Shown: in pieces, positions 59,357 to 64,000 of the stretch
How positions within the stretch are numbered: the first letter of the stretch is position 1
How the letters are laid out: every line of letters begins with the position of its first letter
Source: Streptomyces sp. IMTB 2501
GTDB lineage: Bacteria; Actinomycetota; Actinomycetes; Streptomycetales; Streptomycetaceae
DNA length: 64,000 bases
Assembly: GCF_001953885.1 (NCBI RefSeq)
Contig: NZ_MQUS01000002.1
Coordinates: forward strand, 310,001 to 374,000
Direction: 5' to 3'
Notes under the pieces: generated by a model
Databases searched by the model: none
The model's input: only the letters and a program-made list of their open reading frames with translations
What the model was told of the DNA's origin: nothing
Made by a program: the position numbers and the translations under genes

Positions 59357-60541
59357 TCAGGTTCCGGCCGCCCTGCGCTCGAACACCAGGTCCCGGGCCG
59401 TGTCCAGCGCCGTGGCCACCGCACCGAGCAGGACCGCGTCCTCACCGAGCCGGCTCGGCGCGATCCGGGGCCGCAGCGGGGTGAGAGCGCGCACCTGCTC
59501 CTGGACCGGACGCAGCAGAAGGTCGACGCTGTGGCCGACACCGCCGCCGAGCACCACCAGATCCGGGTCGAGTACGGCGGCGGCCGCCGCTACGGTGTGC
59601 GCGATCCGCTCGCCCTCCAGCTCCACCGCCCGCAGGGCGGCAGGATGGCCCTGCCGGGCCGCGTCGAAGACCGCTTTCGCCGTGAGCTGCCCGCTCATTC
59701 CGAACTCCCGGGCGGCCTCCACCACGGCCACCCCGGACACCGCGTCCTCCAGCCGCTCCGGCTTCTGCCGCCCCGGCCAGGGCAGGAAGCCGATCTCGCC
59801 GGCCAGCCCGTGTGCCCCGGTGAACAGCCGGCCCTCGCTGACGACGCCCATGCCGAGTCCCGTGCCGATCAGGATGTACGCGAACAGCCGACTGCCCGTG
59901 CCGACGCCGTAGGTGTACTCGCCGAGCGCGGCGAGATTGGCGTCGTTGTGCACCTCCAGCGGTACGCCCAGCTCCTCGCGCATCCGGTCGACGAGCCCCG
60001 CGCGCCCCCAGCCCGGCAGATGCATCGCGTATCGCACCCGCCGCTGCTTCGCGTCGTACACACCGGGCGTGCCGACCACCCCGTGCACCACCTCGGCCGG
60101 GTCCACGTCCGAGTTGGCGATCACCTGGCGGGCGGTGCCCACGACCAGGTCGGCGAGGGCGGCGGAGGCGCGGGCGCGGTTGCGTACGTCGGCCCGGGCG
60201 ACGACCGTGCCGTCCAGATCGGCCACCGCCACCCGCAGCCAGCCGCGCCCGATGTCCACGCCGAGCGCGTACCCGGCGGCCGGGTCGGGGGCGTACAGCA
60301 CGGCGGTGCGCCCGCGCTCCGGGGCGTGGGTGCCGACCTCGTGCACCAGACCGGCCGTCTCCAGGGAGGTCAGGGCACTGGAGACAGTCGGCTTCGACAG
60401 GCCGGTCTCCCGGGCCAGTTGGGCGCGCGAGGCGGCGCCGAGGGCGCGCAGCCGGTCCAGCAGCAGCCGCTCATTGGTGCTGCGCAGCCTCCGGCGGCTC
60501 CAGGGCTGTTCCTGCTGCTCCATGACATCGCTGGCGGCCAT
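59357..60541 (-). CDS. ROK family transcriptional regulator
   Basis: A 394-residue ROK repressor. The N-terminal winged helix contains STNERLLLDRLRALGAASRAQLARETGLSKPTVSSALTSLETAGL. The sugar kinase-like domain has GYALGVDIGRGWLRVAVADLDG (phosphate-1 region), LEVHNDANLAALGEYTYG (with the conserved Asp) and YILIGTGLGMGVV. The usual ROK zinc-binding CxxCGxxGCxE signature is absent; at its place the sequence runs GHGLAGEIGFLPWPG into PERLEDAVSG, so it probably lacks the zinc site. It likely senses glucosamine or a chitosan oligomer and represses the glucosaminidase and permease genes. The start is ambiguous: ATG 60541 with a weak GAGA box, or ATG 60559. Confidence 0.88.
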   Translation of the reverse strand: MAASDVMEQQEQPWSRRRLRSTNERLLLDRLRALGAASRAQLARETGLSKPTVSSALTSLETAGLVHEVGTHAPERGRTAVLYAPDPAAGYALGVDIGRGWLRVAVADLDGTVVARADVRNRARASAALADLVVGTARQVIANSDVDPAEVVHGVVGTPGVYDAKQRRVRYAMHLPGWGRAGLVDRMREELGVPLEVHNDANLAALGEYTYGVGTGSRLFAYILIGTGLGMGVVSEGRLFTGAHGLAGEIGFLPWPGRQKPERLEDAVSGVAVVEAAREFGMSGQLTAKAVFDAARQGHPAALRAVELEGERIAHTVAAAAAVLDPDLVVLGGGVGHSVDLLLRPVQEQVRALTPLRPRIAPSRLGEDAVLLGAVATALDTARDLVFERRAAGT

Positions 60542-60583
60542 CGCACCATTCTCACGCATTCGCCGCGCACACTTGACGCCGCA

Positions 60584-60604
60584 AGTAAGGCTCCTTAACT
60601 TTAT
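60584..60604. promoter_or_regulatory. Second ROK operator candidate, before the permease gene
   Basis: A 21-bp site beginning AGTAAGGCTCC and ending TTAACTTTAT matches the palindrome before the glucosaminidase gene at 16 of 21 positions. It ends five bases before the permease ATG and lies 43 bp before the ROK start, so it can serve both. Confidence 0.6.
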
Positions 60605-60609
60605 CGGCC

Positions 60610-62043
60610 ATGTCCGGTAGTCCTCCGCCCGCGGGTGGTTTCGTCCGCCGTGTCGGCCTGTTCCAGGCCACGGCCATCAACATGAGCCAGATGTGCGGCA
60701 TCGGCCCGTTCGTCACGATCCCGCTGATGGTCGCCGCGTTCGGCGGTCCGCAGGCGGTCATCGGCTTTGTCGCGGGCGCCGTCCTCGCGCTCTGCGACGG
60801 ACTGGTCTGGGCCGAGCTGGGCGCCTCGATGCCCGGCTCCGGCGGCAGTTACGTCTATCTGCGCCAGGCCTTCCAGTACCGCACGGGCCGGCTGATGCCG
60901 TTCCTGTTCGTGTGGACGGCGATGCTCTTCATCCCGCTGATCATGTCGACCGGCGTGGTCGGCTTCGTTCAGTACCTGGGCTATCTGGCCCCGGATCTCG
61001 GCCCGACGGGGGGCGATCTGATCGGCCTCGGCGTCATCGCCCTGGTCGTGCTCCTGCTCTGGCGCGGCATCGAGCACATCGCGCGGATCACCGCCGTGAT
61101 GTGGGCCGTGATGATCGCCTCGGTGTTCCTGGTGATCGCCGCCGCGGCCAGTGACTTCAGCCCCCATCTGGCCTTCACCTACCCGGCCGGCGCCTTCGAC
61201 CTGACGAGCAACCACTTCTGGCTCGGTTTCGCCGCGGGTCTGACCATCGGCATCTACGACTACCTCGGCTACAACACCACCGCGTACATGGGTGCCGAGA
61301 TCAAGGACCCGGGCCGTACGCTGCCGCGCTCGATCCTCCTCTCCATCCTCGGCATCATGGCGATCTACCTGCTGCTGCAGATCGGCACCCTGGGCGTCGT
61401 CGACTGGCACCGGATGACCGACCCGCACGACATCGCCTCGACCTCGGTCGCCTCGGCGGTGCTGGAGAAGACCTGGGGCAAGGGCGCCGCCGACGTGGTG
61501 ACCGTGCTCATCCTCGTCACCGCGTTCGCCTCGGTGTTCACCGGACTGCTGGGCGGCTCCCGCGTCCCCTACGACGCCGCCCGCGACCGCGTCTTCTTCC
61601 GGCCGTACGAGAAGCTGCACCCCAGGCACCGCTTCCCGATGCTGGGCCTCGCGACCATGGGCGTGATCACCGCCGTCGGCTTTCTGATCGGCCGGCACAC
61701 CGACCTTGCGACTCTGATCCAGTTGCTCACCACGGTCATGGTGATCGTCCAGGCGCTCGCCCAGATCGTCGCCCTGAGCGTTCTGCGCAAGCGGCAGCCG
61801 GAGCTGCGCCGCCCGTACCGGATGTGGCTGTACCCGCTGCCGGGCATCCTCGCGTTCGCCGGCTGGTGCGTGATCTACGGCTACGCCGACAAGAACTCCC
61901 CGGGCCGCCACCCCATCGAGTGGTCCCTGGCCTGGCTGGCCCTCGGCTGCGTCGCCTTCGTCGTGTGGGCACGGCTGGAGAAGGTCTGGCCGTTCGGCCG
62001 GAAGGAGATCACCGAGGAGTACAAGGTCGTTGAGATGAGCTGA
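60610..62043 (+). CDS. APC family amino acid/amine permease
   Basis: A 477-residue membrane transporter with about 12 hydrophobic segments. The unwound helix 1 motif reads NMSQMCGIGPFVTIPLM, and helix 2 has GALVLA-like VLALCDGLVWAELGASMPGSGGSYVYLRQ, both typical of the APC superfamily. ELGAS and GxGG loops are intact. The permease is divergent from the ROK gene with the operator candidate between them. It may import glucosamine or an amine released by chitosan breakdown, although APC carriers usually take amino acids; this link is inferred from position. Its 3' end has been duplicated (see 62014). Confidence 0.9.
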   Translation: MSGSPPPAGGFVRRVGLFQATAINMSQMCGIGPFVTIPLMVAAFGGPQAVIGFVAGAVLALCDGLVWAELGASMPGSGGSYVYLRQAFQYRTGRLMPFLFVWTAMLFIPLIMSTGVVGFVQYLGYLAPDLGPTGGDLIGLGVIALVVLLLWRGIEHIARITAVMWAVMIASVFLVIAAAASDFSPHLAFTYPAGAFDLTSNHFWLGFAAGLTIGIYDYLGYNTTAYMGAEIKDPGRTLPRSILLSILGIMAIYLLLQIGTLGVVDWHRMTDPHDIASTSVASAVLEKTWGKGAADVVTVLILVTAFASVFTGLLGGSRVPYDAARDRVFFRPYEKLHPRHRFPMLGLATMGVITAVGFLIGRHTDLATLIQLLTTVMVIVQALAQIVALSVLRKRQPELRRPYRMWLYPLPGILAFAGWCVIYGYADKNSPGRHPIEWSLAWLALGCVAFVVWARLEKVWPFGRKEITEEYKVVEMS

Positions 62044-62069
62044 GGAGTACAAGGTCCTTGAGATGAGCT
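62014..62069 (+). repeat. 28-bp tandem duplication across the permease stop codon
   Basis: Units 62014-62041 and 62042-62069 differ at one base (G/C). Each begins GAGGAGTACAAGG and ends GAGATGAGCT. The junction creates the TGA used as the present stop. The downstream copy keeps the same C-terminal codons (EEYKVLEMS) ending in TAG, probably the ancestral stop. Confidence 0.9.
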
Positions 62070-62091
62070 AGAGTTACGGAAGTCTTCGCGC

Positions 62092-62128
62092 GCCTCCCCG
62101 GACCGGACGCCTTGTCCGCCGGGGAGGC
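62092..62128 (+). terminator. Strong hairpin that also covers the acetyltransferase ribosome site
   Basis: GCCTCCCCGG (62092-62101) pairs with CCGGGGAGGC (62119-62128). An inner CGGAC-GTCCG stem extends it. TGTTT follows. It is a good terminator for the permease. Its 3' arm contains GGGGAGG, the only ribosome site for the ATG at 62137, so it could also mask translation of that gene. Confidence 0.75.
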
Positions 62129-62136
62129 TGTGTTTC

Positions 62137-62649
62137 ATGACCGAAACCCCCTTCGCGAACCTGACCGTCCGACCCGCGACCCTCCAGGACCGGCCCGCCG
62201 TCGAACGGCTGTGGCTGATGTTCCACCACGACCTGTCCGAGTTCCGGGGCGTCCTGCCCGGCCCGGACGGCACCTTCCGCAACGAACGCGTCGAGTACGC
62301 CCTCACCCGGCCGGACTGGGCGCCGTACCTCTTCCTGTGCGACGGGCGCCCGGCCGGTTTCGCGTTCGTGCGCGCGCTGGACCGGCCGGTGCGGGTGCTG
62401 AACAGCTTCTTCGTCGTACGCGGTGCCCGGCGGCGCGGGATCGGGACGCGGGCCGTGCGGGACGTGCTCCGCCGGCACCCCGGGGCCTGGGAGATCGCGT
62501 TCCAGGACGACAATCCGGCCGCCGTACGGTTCTGGACGTACGTCGCCCGGGATCTGGCCGGCAATGCCTGGACGCGTGAGCTCCGGCCGGTACCCGACCG
62601 GCCGGAGCTGCCCCCGGATGTGTGGATCTCGTTCGCCGTGACCGGCTGA
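62137..62649 (+). CDS. GNAT family N-acetyltransferase
   Basis: A 170-residue single-domain GNAT protein. LTVRPATLQDRPAVERLWLMFHHDLSEF opens the fold. The acetyl-CoA loop is VVRGARRRGIGTRAVRDVL (R-R-x-G-I-G, about residues 92-110), and WEIAFQDDNPAAVRFWTYVA supplies the late strand and helix. The acceptor is unknown. Its ribosome site GGGGAGG is buried in a stable hairpin ending eight bases before the ATG. It may be cotranscribed with the permease only when that hairpin fails to terminate. Confidence 0.88.
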   Translation: MTETPFANLTVRPATLQDRPAVERLWLMFHHDLSEFRGVLPGPDGTFRNERVEYALTRPDWAPYLFLCDGRPAGFAFVRALDRPVRVLNSFFVVRGARRRGIGTRAVRDVLRRHPGAWEIAFQDDNPAAVRFWTYVARDLAGNAWTRELRPVPDRPELPPDVWISFAVTG

Positions 62650-62660
62650 ACGCAGCCGCG

Positions 62661-63443
62661 TCACTGCGCCTGCGCGGTCTCCGTCGTGACCTGGGCGTCC
62701 GGCGTGGCCGGGATCACGGGCGCCGGAGTGGCGGCCTTGTCGCTCGTGCCGGCCTTGTCGTCGGTGGCGTTGCCGTGGTCCGGCAGCGGGGTCGGCTTGG
62801 TGCCGGAGGTGTTCCTCTTCGGCTCGGGCCGCGGCGCGTCGTCGACCCAGGAGGTCAGCCGGCCGTCCGGCTTGAGGGCCACGTGCAGGCCGTTGTTCTC
62901 GCCGTAGGCGGCTCGGCCCTTGGCGACGAGGGTGTCGAGCTTGGTGCCGTGGGCGTAGATGTCGGCCTCGTAGTGGTTGGCGCCGAGCTTGTAGACCTTG
63001 CCGGTCGAGACGTCGTCGGCCAGCGTCGCCACGGAGACGAGGATGCGCTTGGCGACGGGCTGCGGCTTGGGCTTCGGCTTGGCCCGCTCGACCCAGGACG
63101 TCACCTTGCCGTTCGGGTGCAGCGTGACATGCAGTCCGTTGTGCCCGCCGTGCGCGGGCTTGCCCCTGCCCTTGGTGGCGAGGGTCCCGTACTTCTTGCC
63201 CTTCGCCCAGATCTCCGCCTCGAAGCGGTGCTTGCCGGTCTTGTAGACCTTGGCGACGGAGACCTTGTCCGCGAGTCGCACCGTCTTGACGAGGACACGT
63301 TTGTCCTTGCAGTGGGCCGGGGCGTGGGTGGCGGGCGCCGACTCGGGGGCGGCGGCCGCGAACGCGCCGCCGGCCGAGGCGGCCAGGACGGCGGTGGCGC
63401 CGGCGGCGACGAGGGTGGTGCGCAGGGTGCGAAGAGCACGCAT
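62661..63443 (-). CDS. Secreted protein with two tandem homologous domains, function unknown
   Basis: A 260-residue exported protein. The signal peptide is about residues 1-30 (LVAAGATAVLAASAGGAFA). The mature part holds two repeats of about 70 residues: 48-117 (RVLVKTVRLADKVSVAKVYK...EAEIWAKGKKYGTLATKG...NGLHVTLHPNGKVTSWVE) and 132-202 (RILVSVATLADDVSTGKVYK...EADIYAHGTKLDTLVAKG...NGLHVALKPDGRLTSWVD). They are joined by a KPKPKPQP linker. The C-terminal 55 residues are Pro/Thr/Ala-rich and disordered. I do not recognise the family. It converges on the acetyltransferase gene. Confidence 0.8.
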   Translation of the reverse strand: MRALRTLRTTLVAAGATAVLAASAGGAFAAAAPESAPATHAPAHCKDKRVLVKTVRLADKVSVAKVYKTGKHRFEAEIWAKGKKYGTLATKGRGKPAHGGHNGLHVTLHPNGKVTSWVERAKPKPKPQPVAKRILVSVATLADDVSTGKVYKLGANHYEADIYAHGTKLDTLVAKGRAAYGENNGLHVALKPDGRLTSWVDDAPRPEPKRNTSGTKPTPLPDHGNATDDKAGTSDKAATPAPVIPATPDAQVTTETAQAQ

Positions 63444-63576
63444 CGGTGAACTGTCCTTCGATCGGTTTTCGTTCGTCGGTGTGTCTTCGACGCTACGAAC
63501 CGTCCATCAAGGCCATCCATACGTCATGTAACAGGTGTTCGTAGCGTTCTCCTCAAATTGGTACATAATCCACTGC

Positions 63577-63587
63577 TCAATCATTGA
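63577..63587. promoter_or_regulatory. 11-bp palindrome TCAATCATTGA (ArsR operator candidate)
   Basis: A perfect TCAAT-C-ATTGA palindrome lies in the AT-rich divergent region between the secreted-protein gene and the ArsR gene. Half-sites of the TCAA/TTGA type are common for ArsR proteins. Confidence 0.4.
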
Positions 63588-63623
63588 ATCCGCAGGAAAA
63601 ACCGCATGTAGGCCTGGCTATCC

Positions 63624-63651
63624 TTGACGTGCAAGTGATTGCCTGCATAAC
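63624..63651 (+). promoter_or_regulatory. Promoter for the right-edge ArsR gene
   Basis: TTGACG (63624-63629) and CATAAC (63646-63651) are spaced 16 bp. This is a good sigma-70-type match, 31 bp before the ATG at 63683. The spacer contains the partly symmetric TGCAAGTGATTGCCTGCA, where an autoregulator could bind. Confidence 0.5.
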
Positions 63652-63682
63652 GTTGAGTGTGCAGTCAGAGGGTGACACCGGG

Positions 63683-64000
63683 ATGGACAAGGTCTTCAAG
63701 GCGCTGGCCGACGACACGCGCAGGCGTCTGCTGGACCGGCTCCACGAGAACAACGGCCAGACCCTGGGCGAGCTGTGCGAGCGCATCGCCATGACGCGCC
63801 AGTCGGTCACCCAGCATCTGGCCGTCCTGGAGGCGGCCAACCTGATCAGCTCGGTGCGGCGGGGGCGGGAAAAGCTGCACTACCTCAACCCCGTACCGCT
63901 CCATGAGATCCAGGAGCGGTGGATCGACAAGTTCGAGCGCCCGCGCCTGAGCGCGCTCGGCGCCCTGAAGCGACGAGCCGAGGAAGCCATGACCGACAAA
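63683..64000 (+). CDS. ArsR-family regulator, incomplete at window edge
   Basis: At least 106 residues, open to the end of the window. VFKALADDTRRRLLDRLHEN is the classic ArsR N-terminus. ERIAMTRQSVTQHLAVLEAANLI is the recognition region and RRGREKLHYLNPVPLHEI the wing. The sequence PVPLHEIQERWIDKFERPRLSALGALK matches the subclass whose genes are usually followed by, or fused to, an SRPBCC (AHSA1-like) protein. An ATGACCGACAAA at 63989-64000 is in frame, so a fusion or an adjacent coupled gene is likely beyond the edge. GGTGACACCGGG lies before the ATG. Confidence 0.88.
   Translation, partial: MDKVFKALADDTRRRLLDRLHENNGQTLGELCERIAMTRQSVTQHLAVLEAANLISSVRRGREKLHYLNPVPLHEIQERWIDKFERPRLSALGALKRRAEEAMTDK

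Noticed and set aside
1..64000. CRISPR arrays, insertion sequences, prophage or tRNA genes
   Set aside because: Reading for regularly spaced repeats, transposase motifs, integrase motifs and tRNA T-loop sequences gave nothing convincing. The repeats found are short tandem units beside gene ends.

Overview
The window is actinobacterial and almost certainly Streptomyces. GC content is very high, third codon positions are nearly all G or C, GTG and TTG starts are common, and there are several genus markers: a chaplin with a LAxTG sorting signal, an SsgA-like protein, an NsdA-like developmental regulator, a SpoIIE-type phosphatase, a DUF397 protein and an actinobacterial type I terpene synthase. 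No rRNA or tRNA gene, CRISPR array, transposase or phage gene was recognised. The last gene runs off the right edge.

Left third (1-28 kb) is dominated by acyl-CoA, lipid and secondary metabolism. After an MpaB-type oxygenase and a Ser/Thr kinase with eight TPR-like repeats come an FAD-dependent oxidoreductase and a translationally coupled flavin oxidoreductase/acyl-CoA ligase pair. Next is a leftward terpenoid locus (P450, terpene synthase, LAL-type LuxR regulator). An acyl-CoA ligase, a flavin-dependent (LLM) oxidoreductase, an ArsR regulator, phenylacetate-CoA ligase, two alpha/beta hydrolases and a membrane sulfatase-fold enzyme follow. Then comes a divergent acyl-CoA catabolic locus: an FadD19-like ligase facing an enoyl-CoA hydratase, a DUF35 OB-fold protein and two Ltp-type thiolase-fold proteins. 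It resembles the mycobacterial fadD19-echA19...ltp4-ltp3 region. The same palindrome, TCTGAC-N5-GTCAGA, lies in this divergent promoter and upstream of the flavin oxidoreductase at 4939, so the two loci probably share one regulator that is not in the window.

The middle (28-50 kb) holds a universal stress protein, a secreted PHA depolymerase with a probable oligomer hydrolase, a secreted peptidoglycan amidase, a phosphotransferase, and a developmental group (NsdA-like, PAS-PP2C phosphatase, SsgA-like). Then follow a Tat-exported phospholipase C, a Gfo/Idh/MocA dehydrogenase, a bacterial eRF1-like protein, a hydrolase, asparagine synthetase with a structured upstream region, a DUF4232 protein and a secreted tripeptidyl-aminopeptidase-like hydrolase.

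The right end (50-64 kb) has the chaplin, acetyltransferases, a MerR/MFS efflux pair and a secreted two-domain protein. It also has a chitosan/glucosamine locus: a GH2 exo-beta-D-glucosaminidase, a ROK regulator and an APC permease, linked by two related operator-like sites. A third acetyltransferase, a secreted duplicated-domain protein and an incomplete ArsR regulator close the window. Several genes look leaderless, with a -10 hexamer 6-8 nt before the start codon. Several short tandem duplications sit on or beside stop codons.
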